Positions 24,870-33,063 of a stretch of 64,000 nucleotides of DNA are shown here, piece after piece. The number at the start of each line of letters is the position of its first letter. Position 1 is the stretch's first letter. Made by a program: the position numbers and the translations under genes. Under the pieces are notes generated by a model, which saw nothing but the letters and a program-made list of their open reading frames with translations, made no database searches and had not been told where the DNA came from. Source of the DNA: Gammaproteobacteria bacterium (lineage in GTDB: Bacteria > Pseudomonadota > Gammaproteobacteria > HK1); assembly GCA_021773635.1 (NCBI GenBank), contig JAJFJV010000021.1, forward strand, positions 124,001 through 188,000. Direction: 5' to 3'.

Positions 24870-24897
24870 ATATAAGGGCACTCTCGCAGACTTCAAG
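24870..24897 (-). promoter_or_regulatory. Candidate sigma-32 (RpoH) promoter upstream of dnaK
   Basis: The minus strand reads CTTGAA, 13 bases, then CCCTTATAT, about 80 bases before the dnaK ATG. This fits the gammaproteobacterial heat-shock promoter pattern (CTTGAA, 13 to 16 bp, CCCCATTTA-like). It provides a dnaK-dnaJ start independent of the hrcA promoter. The match is by eye, and no transcription start is known. Confidence 0.7.
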
Positions 24898-24904
24898 CCC
24901 GCAT

Positions 24905-25501
24905 TTACTTCGCCACGATAACCATGGCCGGGCGAACGAGACGACCATTGAGCAGGTAACCACGCTGCACCACCGTCAGCACCGTGCCCGATCCAGCCTC
25001 CTCGGACTCCTGCAGGGTCATAGCCTGGTGAAAGTCGGGGTTGAAGGGTTCTCCTGCCGGGTTGAGCTCTTCTACGCCAAACTTGGCGATCGCCCCCTGC
25101 AGCATTTTCAGGGTCAGCTCCATGCCCTCATGGACATGGCTCAACTCGGCATCGGAATTTTCCGCCGCACTGATTCCCAGCTCCATGCTGTCCTTTACCG
25201 GCAATAACTCGCTGATAAAGCGCTCAAGCCCGTACTTGTGGGCATTTTCCAACTCCCGTGCCGCGCGCTTGCGAAAATTTTCCAGTTCCGCTTGGGCACG
25301 CAACAGGGCATCCCGATGCTGATTGGCCTCGTTGCCTTTTTCTTCCAGCAAACGACCAAAGTCCTCGGGCGACACGACCTCGGCCGTTGCCTCGACTTCA
25401 CCATCCAGGGCTTCCGGCCCGACAGATTCAGCTTCCGGGTCGATTGGCTGCTGCTCCGCTTCGATTCCATTTTCAGTTGCTGGCTGCTTCTTTGTGTTCA
25501 T
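24905..25501 (-). CDS. grpE: Nucleotide exchange factor GrpE
   Basis: GrpE releases ADP from DnaK. The 198-residue protein has an acidic, disordered N-terminus (residues 1-50), a long coiled-coil helix with RDALLRAQAELENFRKRAARE, and the C-terminal beta domain with FNPDFHQAM and LLNGRLVRPAMVIVAK. It lies between hrcA and dnaK, the order found where HrcA is present. Confidence 0.97.
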   Translation of the reverse strand: MNTKKQPATENGIEAEQQPIDPEAESVGPEALDGEVEATAEVVSPEDFGRLLEEKGNEANQHRDALLRAQAELENFRKRAARELENAHKYGLERFISELLPVKDSMELGISAAENSDAELSHVHEGMELTLKMLQGAIAKFGVEELNPAGEPFNPDFHQAMTLQESEEAGSGTVLTVVQRGYLLNGRLVRPAMVIVAK

Positions 25502-25625
25502 CGTATTCCTGTATTCAGCGACACCCCGGAACCGGGTCCAGGCGTATGGTTAATCTAAATGAACAAGGACAAGCCCACCCACGAAGATGGGCAGGCTGGC
25601 CATCGTACCGGTGGGTATATGGGGT

Positions 25626-26678
25626 CTAATGGGGCTGCTTCAAGGCCACCCCGTATAATTTTGCGGTGAGATCAACAATGGGTATCACCCGCTCATAGTC
25701 CATCCGGGTGGGGCCAATCACCCCGAGCACACCCAGCACCTCGCCATCCACCTCATAGGGTGAGGTCACTACGCTACAGCCATCGAGTATGGAGTGTCCC
25801 GATTCCTCACCGATAAACAGCTGCACTCCGCGCGCCATCATGGCGTGATCCAGCAGATAAAGTATGTCCTGCTTGCAGTTGAAGGCCTCGAAAATCTCCC
25901 GTAACTGACTCATATCGAGAAGATCGCCGTATTCCATCAGATTGGTCTGCCCCGAGACCACCAGATCGTCACTTTCAGAGCCGCTGAAAAAAGCCCGTTC
26001 GGCCATGCGGATAGCCGCCACCATGACGCCATTGAGATGTTTACGGGTGTCCTGCATATCCTTCAGCAAAACCTTCCGCATCTGGCGCAGGTCCCGACCG
26101 GCGCAAATCTCATTGAGATAATTCGCCGCCTGCTCCAGCTCGGCCGCACTGTACTGACGGCCCGTGGCAATGATGCGATTCTCCACCTCGCCATCATCGC
26201 TGATCAAAATGGCCAGCACCTGATTGTCCGATAACTTCAAAAACTCCAATTGACGCACCGCGACCGGCCGTCGCTTCGGCACCATCACCAGACCCGCCAA
26301 ATGGGTGAGATCCGAAAGCAGGGAGGAAACTTCTGTGGTCAGACCGGAGGGGCTGCGGCGGGCACCGATACCCGAGTTCAGGCGCGCCACCTCCTGTGAG
26401 TCCGGCGCGTGGACGGTTAACAGGGAGTCTACAAACACACGGTAACCCAGGGAGGTGGGGATGCGTCCGGCCGAGGTGTGGGGCGAGGCCAGCAAACCCA
26501 TATCCTCCAGGTCCGCCATCACATTGCGAATAGTCGCCGGACTCAGGTCCAGCCCGGATCCGCGGGCCAGCGTGCGTGAACCTACCGGGTTCCCGTCGCG
26601 TATATATTGCTCCACCAACACCTTGAGCAGGTGTCGTGCCCGCGGATTTAGCGCCTGCTCTGAAATAGGGGTGTTCAT
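25626..26678 (-). CDS. hrcA: Heat-inducible transcription repressor HrcA
   Basis: HrcA represses chaperone operons by binding CIRCE operators and is kept active by GroEL. The 350-residue protein has an N-terminal winged helix (LARGSGLDLSPATIRNVMADLEDMG, with the helix-turn-helix in the middle), a GAF-like middle domain, and the C-terminal SVVTSPYEVDGEVLGVLGVIGPTRM signature. It leads the grpE-dnaK-dnaJ cluster, and a CIRCE site overlaps its likely promoter, so autorepression is expected. HrcA is absent from enteric bacteria but present in several other gammaproteobacteria. Confidence 0.97.
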   Translation of the reverse strand: MNTPISEQALNPRARHLLKVLVEQYIRDGNPVGSRTLARGSGLDLSPATIRNVMADLEDMGLLASPHTSAGRIPTSLGYRVFVDSLLTVHAPDSQEVARLNSGIGARRSPSGLTTEVSSLLSDLTHLAGLVMVPKRRPVAVRQLEFLKLSDNQVLAILISDDGEVENRIIATGRQYSAAELEQAANYLNEICAGRDLRQMRKVLLKDMQDTRKHLNGVMVAAIRMAERAFFSGSESDDLVVSGQTNLMEYGDLLDMSQLREIFEAFNCKQDILYLLDHAMMARGVQLFIGEESGHSILDGCSVVTSPYEVDGEVLGVLGVIGPTRMDYERVIPIVDLTAKLYGVALKQPH

Positions 26679-26779
26679 AGAAAGCTCTCGGGGCCACGTT
26701 ACAGTGGTGAAGAACGCACAGCAAAAGGCCTTCAGGCCACACCAAATCCGGGCTCACCAAAGCCGGATCGGCGCCGAAT

Positions 26780-26806
26780 TTAGCACTCTACCCAAACGAG
26801 TGCAAA
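26780..26806. promoter_or_regulatory. CIRCE operator (HrcA binding site) between hrcA and nadK
   Basis: TTAGCACTC, 9 bases, GAGTGCAAA: this matches the CIRCE consensus TTAGCACTC-N9-GAGTGCTAA at 17 of 18 arm positions. It covers a possible minus-strand promoter for hrcA (TTGCAC at 26805-26800, 17-bp spacer, TAAATT at 26782-26777), so bound HrcA would block RNA polymerase. The divergent nadK start is 83 bp away on the other side. Confidence 0.93.
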
Positions 26807-26888
26807 GACGAATTTTAGCCCCTGATTGGCGCACCCCGGTGCGCGTGTTAAGTTTCGCCTCCTGTATGGAATTGGGCGGGAATAACGG

Positions 26889-27758
26889 ATGTTTAAACAT
26901 ATCGGGCTGGTCGGAAAACATCGGGTTCCTGAGGTGCTCGAAACCCTCGACAAATTGATCACCTACCTGCAGGCACATCGAGTCAGCGTCACGGTTGACC
27001 CCGATAACGCACACCTGCTTTCCACGGCGGACATCAAGAGTGCCGACCTGCCCACCATGGGAAGAAAATGCGATCTGGTCATCATCGTTGGTGGCGATGG
27101 CACCTTTCTGCGGGCTGCCAGCACCCTTGTTGAATATGAAGTTCGGCTACTGGGAATCCATATGGGCCGAGTCGGCTTCCTCACCGATCTGACGCCTCCA
27201 CGCATGTGCGTACAACTCGATCAGGTGCTGGCAGGGGATTTTACCCAGGAGGAGCGCTTTCTACTGCACACCACCATCATGCGCGAGGGTGAGGCCTTGA
27301 GCGAGGTGGATGCCCTCAACGATATCGTCGCCCACAATGCCAATATTGCCCGACTGATTGAATTCGAGACCTACATCAATGGCCAGCTGGTGAGCTGCCA
27401 GCGCTCTGACGGCCTGATCGTCTCCACTCCCACCGGTTCCACTGCCTACGCCCTTGCCGGCGGTGGCCCTATCCTCCACCCCGGTCTCGACGCCATCGTG
27501 CTGGTCCCCATCTGCCCCAACACCCTGAGTAGCCGCCCCATCGTGGTGGATGGGGATAGTGAAATTGAAATTGTTATAGGCCCACGCAGCCCAACCCGGG
27601 CGCAGCTGGCCAGCGATGGACAGATCACGCTCAACCTGGAGCCCGGGGATCGCATTCTGATTCACAAAAAGCGTAAACATCTGCATCTGATACACCCGCC
27701 GGGGCATGATTATTTCGCCACCTTACGGCAAAAGCTGGACTGGAACCGGGAGCTCTAG
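26889..27758 (+). CDS. nadK: NAD kinase
   Basis: NadK phosphorylates NAD to NADP. The 289-residue protein has the GGDGTFLRAA active-site motif (about residues 64-73), the NDIVAHNANIARLIEFETYINGQ region, and TPTGSTAYALAGGGPI. The stop shares a base with the recN GTG start (TAGTG). It is divergent from hrcA with a CIRCE site between them, as in several lineages where nadK neighbours the heat-shock cluster. Confidence 0.97.
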   Translation: MFKHIGLVGKHRVPEVLETLDKLITYLQAHRVSVTVDPDNAHLLSTADIKSADLPTMGRKCDLVIIVGGDGTFLRAASTLVEYEVRLLGIHMGRVGFLTDLTPPRMCVQLDQVLAGDFTQEERFLLHTTIMREGEALSEVDALNDIVAHNANIARLIEFETYINGQLVSCQRSDGLIVSTPTGSTAYALAGGGPILHPGLDAIVLVPICPNTLSSRPIVVDGDSEIEIVIGPRSPTRAQLASDGQITLNLEPGDRILIHKKRKHLHLIHPPGHDYFATLRQKLDWNREL

Positions 27759-29425
27759 TGCTCACTCATCTGGCGGTGCGTGATTTTGCGATCGTCTCTG
27801 AGCTGGAGCTGGAGTTCGGCCCCGGCATGACCGTTCTCACTGGTGAAACCGGGGCGGGAAAGTCCATCCTGGTGGATGCCGTAAGCCTCGCCCTGGGCGA
27901 GCGTGGCAATGCCCACATGGTGCGCCAGGGCTGCCCTCGGGCCGATGTAACCGCCACCTTCGAGCTATCTGCCCTGCCCCACCTGCGGGGCTACCTCGAA
28001 GAACAGGAACTGGAAGGAAGTGACGGGGAATGCCTGCTGCGGCGCACCCTCGGCAAAGACGGCCGCACCCGCGCCTACATCAATGGCCATACCGTTCCAA
28101 TCTCTTTACTGCGGGAATTGGGTGACCGACTGGTAGACATCCACGGCCAACATGCGCATCAGTCATTACTGCACGGCGCCACCCAACGGCAAATTCTTGA
28201 CGACTGGGCAAATCACGGGGCCCTGCTGGCGACCTGCCGGGCAACGTGGAAGGCGCTAAAAAGTCTGCGTGAAAAACGATCCGCGCTAACTTCCGAAGGT
28301 CCCGAGGGTGATCTGGAATTCCTTCACTATCAGGCGGGCGAGCTGGAAGCCCTGGCGCTGGATGCCGAAGAAGCAGCTGAGCTTGAACTCGAGTTCAAGC
28401 GTCTCAACCACGCCGAGGAACTGCAGTTCGAATACAACCACATACTGGAGCAACTCACCGGCGGCGAGGTCTGCGCATCCAACTGGATGCAACAGAGTAT
28501 TTCCACCCTTAGCCGGCTGGAGAGCATCGACCCCGGGTTGGCCGCCGGCAAAACGTTACTGGCAGACGCCGGCGTGCTATTGGAAGAGGCCAGCAGCGAG
28601 CTGCAAAGCCACCTGAATCGCATCGAAGTGGATGGTGCACGTCTCCAGGAGGTGGGAAATCGGCTGGAGCGCATACACGATCTGGCACGCAAGCATCAGT
28701 TATCAAGTGACCAACTGCACACCGTATTGCCCGCATTGCAGCGGCAAATCAGTGAACGGGAAAATGCCGGTGCACATATCGCCGAGCTGGAAACGGAGAT
28801 CGCCGCGGCCGGGGAGAAGCTGTTAAAGAGCTCGGTCACCCTGCATCAACGGCGCCAGAAGGCAGCACAAAAACTGGCACAAAAACTTGGCCAGGACATG
28901 GCCCAACTCGGCATGGCCGGCGGGCGTTTTGAAATCCACCTAAAGGCACTCGAGGAACCAGGACCCAGCGGTGCCGATGAGGTCGAATTTCTGGTCAGTG
29001 CCAATCCTGGACAGGCGCCCCAGGCCCTCGCTCGAGTTGCCTCTGGCGGCGAGCTGTCACGTATCAGTCTCGCCATCCAGGTCATTGTCGCCTCGGACAA
29101 TGGCGTCCCGTCACTAATTTTTGATGAGGTGGATGTAGGCATCGGTGGCAAGGTGGCTGAAATCGTGGGTGCGCGCCTGCGTGCCCTGGGAGAGAAGCGG
29201 CAGGTGTTATGTATTACCCACCTGCCCCAAGTGGCGGCTCAGGCCCACGGTCATCTACAGGTCAGCAAGCATCAAATCAAGAATGAAACCCAAACCTGCC
29301 TCGCGGTCTTGCAGGAAAAGGAGCGTGTTCAGGAAATTGCACGCATGCTGGGAGGGGTCGAGATCAGCACCGAGGCTGTTGCCCATGCCCGGGAGATGCT
29401 GGGTGCAAACGCGGAGCAACACTAA
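27758..29425 (+). CDS. recN: DNA repair protein RecN
   Basis: RecN is an SMC-like ATPase recruited to double-strand breaks. The 555-residue protein begins MLTHLAVRDFAIV from a GTG codon and has Walker A GETGAGKS, a long coiled-coil middle (about residues 160-390), the ABC signature VASGGELSRISLAIQV and Walker B PSLIFDEVDVGIGG. It is translationally coupled to nadK. No clear SOS box is visible, though the gene is LexA-controlled in enterics. Confidence 0.97.
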   Translation: MLTHLAVRDFAIVSELELEFGPGMTVLTGETGAGKSILVDAVSLALGERGNAHMVRQGCPRADVTATFELSALPHLRGYLEEQELEGSDGECLLRRTLGKDGRTRAYINGHTVPISLLRELGDRLVDIHGQHAHQSLLHGATQRQILDDWANHGALLATCRATWKALKSLREKRSALTSEGPEGDLEFLHYQAGELEALALDAEEAAELELEFKRLNHAEELQFEYNHILEQLTGGEVCASNWMQQSISTLSRLESIDPGLAAGKTLLADAGVLLEEASSELQSHLNRIEVDGARLQEVGNRLERIHDLARKHQLSSDQLHTVLPALQRQISERENAGAHIAELETEIAAAGEKLLKSSVTLHQRRQKAAQKLAQKLGQDMAQLGMAGGRFEIHLKALEEPGPSGADEVEFLVSANPGQAPQALARVASGGELSRISLAIQVIVASDNGVPSLIFDEVDVGIGGKVAEIVGARLRALGEKRQVLCITHLPQVAAQAHGHLQVSKHQIKNETQTCLAVLQEKERVQEIARMLGGVEISTEAVAHAREMLGANAEQH

Positions 29426-29429
29426 TCCG

Positions 29430-29849
29430 TCAGTGCGACGTCTTGCGGCAGCGGGCACAAATCCCGTAGAGATACAGGCAGTGCCCGGTCACCTCAAAAT
29501 CCGCACGCAATGCAATTTCACGCTGCCTGCGCTCGATGGTCTCATCGGTAAACTCGGTAATACCGCCACATTCGACACAGAGCAGGTGATCATGGTGGGC
29601 CCCCGTATCCAGCTCGAACACCGATTGGGCGCCATCAAAATGGTGCCGAACTACGAGACCGGCCTCCTCAAACTGGGTCAGTACCCGATAAACGGTCGCC
29701 AGCGCCACCTCCTCACCCGCATCGCGCAATAGTGCGTGCAGTTCCTCTGCACTCAAGTGCTGCTGGCCATTTTTCTCCAGCGCATCCAGCACCCGTAGCC
29801 GTGGCACCGTGGCCTTGAGTCCTGCCAGTTTCAATGCCTTCCGGCTCAT
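29430..29849 (-). CDS. fur: Ferric uptake regulator Fur
   Basis: Fur represses iron-uptake genes when bound to Fe(II). The start is placed at the ATG at 29849 (MSRKALKLAGLKATVPRLRVL, 139 residues) because GGGAG lies 7 bases upstream and the family begins here; the frame is open 28 codons further. The N-terminal winged helix includes ATVYRVLTQFEEAGLV, the metal-binding region is HHDHLLCVECG, and a second CxxC (CARC) is near the C-terminus. It converges with recN, 4 bp apart. Confidence 0.96.
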   Translation of the reverse strand: MSRKALKLAGLKATVPRLRVLDALEKNGQQHLSAEELHALLRDAGEEVALATVYRVLTQFEEAGLVVRHHFDGAQSVFELDTGAHHDHLLCVECGGITEFTDETIERRQREIALRADFEVTGHCLYLYGICARCRKTSH

Positions 29850-29882
29850 CTCATGACTCCCTGTATCGGATACGCAAGGCTG

Positions 29883-29888
29883 TATAAT
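29883..29888 (+). promoter_or_regulatory. Consensus -10 box (TATAAT), possible bamE promoter
   Basis: A perfect TATAAT stands in the fur-bamE divergent gap, about 120 bp before the bamE start. No good -35 hexamer is found at 16 to 18 bp, so this is a weak call. If used, it would give a leader holding the two AT-rich direct repeats described separately. Confidence 0.3.
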
Positions 29889-29963
29889 GCGGCGCTGAAC
29901 CGGGCTCGTTCCGCACCAGGAAACACCAGACACATCTTGATTTCAGCAATTAACACGCGCCGT

Positions 29964-30006
29964 ATTTATCATAATAATCAACCGGATATAAAGACATCAT
30001 AATAAT
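29964..30006. repeat. Direct repeats resembling Fur boxes between fur and bamE
   Basis: The 11-base sequence ATCATAATAAT occurs at 29968-29978 and 29996-30006. The 19-bp window at 29964-29982 matches the Fur box consensus GATAATGATAATCATTATC at 12 of 19 positions. The second copy abuts the bamE ATG, where no Shine-Dalgarno sequence is seen. Fur control of fur or bamE is an inference. Confidence 0.4.
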
Positions 30007-30663
30007 ATGAGCGAAGTACGTTCCTGGCCCCAACCCGCATATCAAACTGGCCATCTCAAGGTCAGCAAGCTTCTCATTTTTCTGTTTGCAGCCGCAACCG
30101 TGCTGCTCCAGGCCTGCTCCGTTGAAAAGCTTCCCGGGATTTACCGCATCGATATCCAGCAGGGTAATGTCGTGACCCAGGACATGCTTGCGCGCCTGGA
30201 GCACGGCATGAGCAAGGAGAAGGTGCGGCGTATCCTCGGCACGCCCGCTATCGTGGACACCTTTCACCAGCAGCGCTGGGACTATATTTATACCTTCCAG
30301 GAGGGTGGTGGCGAGCGCGTGGAACGACGCATTTCACTGCTCTTTAAAAACGAACGTCTGGACCAAATCAAAGGCGATGTAAAACCGGGAACAGGCCGTG
30401 CTGCAGACACCCAGCCCGCCCGGGAGAAGGTGGTCACGGTCCCCGAGCCAAAGGAAAAGGGCTTCTTCGGGCGGCTCATGCCTGATGGCACGAGCAGTAT
30501 CAAAAAGAAGAAAAAACCAGGCGTCGACTCCGCTGAAAGCGAGGACGGATTCTTTCAGCGCCTGAAACGAAAAATTGGTCTTGGCGAAAAAGACGACGCA
30601 GAAACCCGGGATACCGGGGAAGACAGCGAGACTTCGGAAAACGACTCCAGTCCCGCGAAGTAA
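30007..30663 (+). CDS. bamE: Outer membrane protein assembly factor BamE (OmlA), with long C-terminal extension
   Basis: BamE is a lipoprotein of the BAM complex, which inserts beta-barrel proteins in the outer membrane. A hydrophobic signal ends at the lipobox LLQAC (Cys38). The SmpA/OmlA fold follows with YRIDIQQGNVVTQDMLARLEHGMSKEKVRRILG spread over residues about 47-80 and the DTFHQQRWDYIYTF strand. The protein is 218 residues, against about 110 in E. coli; residues about 125-218 are a charged, Lys/Glu-rich and probably disordered tail. The position beside fur and the rnfH-ratA genes is conserved. Confidence 0.93.
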   Translation: MSEVRSWPQPAYQTGHLKVSKLLIFLFAAATVLLQACSVEKLPGIYRIDIQQGNVVTQDMLARLEHGMSKEKVRRILGTPAIVDTFHQQRWDYIYTFQEGGGERVERRISLLFKNERLDQIKGDVKPGTGRAADTQPAREKVVTVPEPKEKGFFGRLMPDGTSSIKKKKKPGVDSAESEDGFFQRLKRKIGLGEKDDAETRDTGEDSETSENDSSPAK

Positions 30664-30668
30664 TCTGA

Positions 30669-30962
30669 TTACTCGCCGCGACGCCGTGCACGACGCTTCC
30701 GGCTCACGCGCGGATCCACCTTTAGCCCACGATAGATCTCGACCCGATCACCCGCCTGCAGGACGTGCCCCAGCTCCACCAGTCGACCATGGACCCCAAC
30801 CCGGTTCTGGCCAGGCTTTATCTCCGGAAAGCGCTCCAGAATTCCCGACGAGGTGATAGCATCACCAACGGTATCTCCGGCATGAAGCTGCACCTCAATA
30901 ACAAGCTGATCCTGCTCACCAGCCCAGGCGAGTTCTACCTCAATCGGTGCTTTTTTCGCCAT
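30669..30962 (-). CDS. RnfH-family ubiquitin-like protein
   Basis: A 97-residue protein of the UPF0125/RnfH family, a beta-grasp fold usually encoded beside ratA. It begins MAKKAPIEVELAWAG at 30962, chosen over an upstream ATG because GGGAG precedes it and homology starts here. The conserved core is VGVHGRLVELGHVLQAGDRVEIYRGLKVDP (given in part), followed by a basic tail SRKRRARRRGE. The biochemical role is not established. The start overlaps the end of ratA by 23 bp. Confidence 0.9.
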   Translation of the reverse strand: MAKKAPIEVELAWAGEQDQLVIEVQLHAGDTVGDAITSSGILERFPEIKPGQNRVGVHGRLVELGHVLQAGDRVEIYRGLKVDPRVSRKRRARRRGE

Positions 30963-31389
30963 ACAGCTCCCGGGCTCGCTGACAGAAAGCATTCAGCATG
31001 GAGTGAGCAATTTCATTGAATAATGGACCAATGCTCGCCTTTAATAATGCATTGGCATATTCAAAATCGAGCCGCAGGGAGACCTTGCAGCCATCAGGAC
31101 CCAACGGCTCGAAGGACCACGCGCCCTCAAGCTGCTGAAATGGGCCACTATGCAAGCGCATCTCGATCCGGCGATCCTTTATCATGTGGTTGCGGGTGGA
31201 AAAGGCCTTGCGCAAAGGTCCACGACGAAAATGGATGGTGGCAAGCACCTCATTGGCATGCACCGGCTCCACCTCGGTGGATTCGCACCAGGGCAAAAAT
31301 GCCGGATAAGATGCAACATCCTGCACCAGCTCATACATTGCCGCCGTGCTGAAGGGCACGAGCGCACTTTTGTTAACGTGGGCCGACAC
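30940..31389 (-). CDS. ratA: RatA-family START/coenzyme Q-binding-like protein
   Basis: The 149-residue protein belongs to the polyketide cyclase/START superfamily that includes E. coli RatA and mitochondrial Coq10. The motif ALVPFSTAAMYELVQDVASYPAFLPWC is present in part at residues 9-35, and the C-terminal helix has PLFNEIAHSMLNAFCQRARELYG. RatA is described as a ribosome-association toxin and the Coq10 branch binds ubiquinone; which role applies cannot be told from sequence. It is divergent from smpB, as in many gammaproteobacteria. Confidence 0.92.
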   Translation of the reverse strand: MSAHVNKSALVPFSTAAMYELVQDVASYPAFLPWCESTEVEPVHANEVLATIHFRRGPLRKAFSTRNHMIKDRRIEMRLHSGPFQQLEGAWSFEPLGPDGCKVSLRLDFEYANALLKASIGPLFNEIAHSMLNAFCQRARELYGEKSTD

Positions 31390-31437
31390 TAACTGTAAAC
31401 CCGCTGAATCCGATGCATCGGGGAATTCCTACAACAA

Positions 31438-31917
31438 ATGGCAAGAAAAAAATCCAAGTCCGCGCTCAAGGGCAGCCTCATCGCCAGCAACAAAAAGGCG
31501 GGACATGACTATTTTATCGAAGAACGCCTGGAAGCGGGACTCGTTCTTGAAGGCTGGGAGGTCAAAAGCCTCCGTGCGGGCCAGGTTCACCTGAAGGAAA
31601 GCTATGTGCTTCTGAAGGACGGCGAGGCCTGGCTCTTTGGCGCCCATATCACTCCGCTAATCACCGCCTCCACCCACATTAACCCGGACCCCCAGCGGAG
31701 CCGCAAACTGCTGCTGCATACGCGCGAGCTCAGCCACCTCTTTGGTGCCGCGGAGCGTCAGGGCTACACCCTGGTAGCCACCCGTCTTTACTGGAAAAGA
31801 GGGCGCGCCAAACTCGAGATCGGCGTCGCTAAAGGCAAGAAGCAATACGACAAGCGGGCGGTAGAGAGGGAACGCGACTGGCAGCGGGAGAAGCAGCGCC
31901 TGCTCAAGGCGCACTAG
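31438..31917 (+). CDS. smpB: SsrA-binding protein SmpB
   Basis: SmpB escorts tmRNA to stalled ribosomes. The 159-residue protein has the OB-fold core with [38 protein letters not shown] (in part) and [10 protein letters not shown], plus the basic C-terminal tail [20 protein letters not shown] that reads the empty mRNA channel. It lies 57 bp upstream of ssrA, its RNA partner. Confidence 0.98.
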   Translation: MARKKSKSALKGSLIASNKKAGHDYFIEERLEAGLVLEGWEVKSLRAGQVHLKESYVLLKDGEAWLFGAHITPLITASTHINPDPQRSRKLLLHTRELSHLFGAAERQGYTLVATRLYWKRGRAKLEIGVAKGKKQYDKRAVERERDWQREKQRLLKAH

Positions 31918-31928
31918 CACCCTAACTG

Positions 31929-31956
31929 CTGGCACGGAACTCTGGGCGGGTATAGA
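31929..31956 (+). promoter_or_regulatory. Candidate ssrA promoter
   Basis: CTGGCA at 31929-31934 (4 of 6 with the -35 consensus), a 16-bp spacer and TATAGA at 31951-31956 would start transcription about 12 bases before the mature tmRNA 5' end. That leaves a short leader for RNase P to remove. This is a by-eye match. Confidence 0.5.
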
Positions 31957-31974
31957 CTGTCCCAGTTGCAAACC

Positions 31975-32331
31975 GGGGGCGATCGGTTTCGACGCGGGTA
32001 GCAAAACCCAAGGTGCATGTCGAGGTGCAGCATACCTCGTAAATCCAGCTGCAAACCTAGATAGTTGCCAACGACGACAACTACGCTCTAGCAGCTTAGG
32101 CTTGCTAGCCTCCGACCGGTGTGTGCTTGTGCGCCCGGACCCCGGGGGTCGACTCACACAAGATCGCGGAAAGGTCTGCCCTGAGCCAATCTGCTAAAAC
32201 CTAAAGGGATCGCCGGCTCCATTTCCTGCCCGTCGGGAAGGCTCCGGTCAAACTAAAAAGACGCGGCTAAGCATGTAGATCCAAGGGCGGAGTGCTCTCG
32301 GACGCGGGTTCGATTCCCGCCGCCTCCACCA
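31975..32331 (+). ncRNA. ssrA: Transfer-messenger RNA (tag ANDDNYALAA)
   Basis: tmRNA frees stalled ribosomes and tags the stuck protein for proteolysis. The 5' end GGGGGCG pairs with CGCCTCC before the encoded CCA, with one G-U pair. The tRNA-like T-arm is GCGGGTTCGATTCCCGC and the 5' D-loop motif GGTTTCGACG is present. The tag frame at 32067-32099 reads GCC AAC GAC GAC AAC TAC GCT CTA GCA GCT TAG, giving ANDDNYALAA and differing from E. coli by Asp for Glu at position 4. Length is 357 nt. It is followed by a strong terminator. Confidence 0.97.
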
Positions 32332-32337
32332 ACCTAC

Positions 32338-32364
32338 AAGGCCACCCACACGGGTGGCCTTTTT
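32338..32364 (+). terminator. Intrinsic terminator after ssrA
   Basis: A perfect 10-bp stem (AAGGCCACCC and GGGTGGCCTT, loop ACAC) is followed by more T residues, starting 7 bases after the tmRNA CCA end. It is a textbook Rho-independent terminator. Confidence 0.93.
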
Positions 32365-32395
32365 ATTGGCAGGTTGGTACGAATGATGGCTCCCT

Positions 32396-32896
32396 TCAGA
32401 GGCTTGAGGCCGACGCCTTTTCCGGCTGCAAAAAAGACTGTAGCTCCGTGAGCGCGCGTTGATACACCTCGCGCTTGAAAACGATGACCTCGGTAGGAGG
32501 GTGCCAGTAGTCCACCCACTTCCAGTGATCGAATTCGGGTTTTTCGTGGGCGTCGAGCTGGAGGGCATCTTCGCCAGCGGTGAGTTGCAACAGAAACCAG
32601 CGTTGCTTCTGGCCGATACATACGGGCCGGCTATGATGACGGATGTAGCGCTTGGGTAATTTGTAACGTAACCACTTGTGGGTAGAGCCAAGGATTTCCA
32701 CGTCTTCCGGGGCCAGTCCCAGTTCTTCCTGGAGCTCTCGATAGAGTGTATCTTCCGCACTCTCGCCGGATTTCATGCCCCCTTGGGGGAATTGCCAGGC
32801 ATCCTGTTGCCCCAGGCGCCGGGCCCACAGCACTTTGGCCTCGTGGTTCGAGACGATAATGCCGATATTCGCTCTATAACCTTCTGAGTCAATCAC
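32396..32896 (-). CDS. rppH: RNA pyrophosphohydrolase
   Basis: RppH removes pyrophosphate from the 5' end of mRNAs and so triggers RNase E decay. The 166-residue protein starts [19 protein letters not shown] and has a complete Nudix box, [22 protein letters not shown] (key residues G, E, R-E-x-x-E-E), plus [19 protein letters not shown], a conserved RppH region. It is convergent with ssrA and divergent from the HAD gene. Confidence 0.97.
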   Translation of the reverse strand: MIDSEGYRANIGIIVSNHEAKVLWARRLGQQDAWQFPQGGMKSGESAEDTLYRELQEELGLAPEDVEILGSTHKWLRYKLPKRYIRHHSRPVCIGQKQRWFLLQLTAGEDALQLDAHEKPEFDHWKWVDYWHPPTEVIVFKREVYQRALTELQSFLQPEKASASSL

Positions 32897-33063
32897 TTAG
32901 AATAGCTCCGCCTGACGGGAGTGGGCGCTGTAGCCACGGCCACACCGGCGGTATCAACAACCGGGGGCAAACTCCACGCGCTGTATTCTTCCACGTTCCA
33001 GCGGAGCCGGCAACGGCGGTCATCCGTCACGCCTCTTCCACCCATTAGATAAGAGAGAAAGAC

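Noticed and set aside
24790-24904. A second CIRCE operator directly before dnaK
   Set aside because: I looked for TTAGCACTC and GAGTGCTAA in this gap and found neither; only a sigma-32-like promoter is present.
31975-32400. Genomic island integrated at the ssrA 3' end
   Set aside because: A normal terminator and the housekeeping rppH follow within 65 bp. No integrase, repeated att sequence or composition change is seen.
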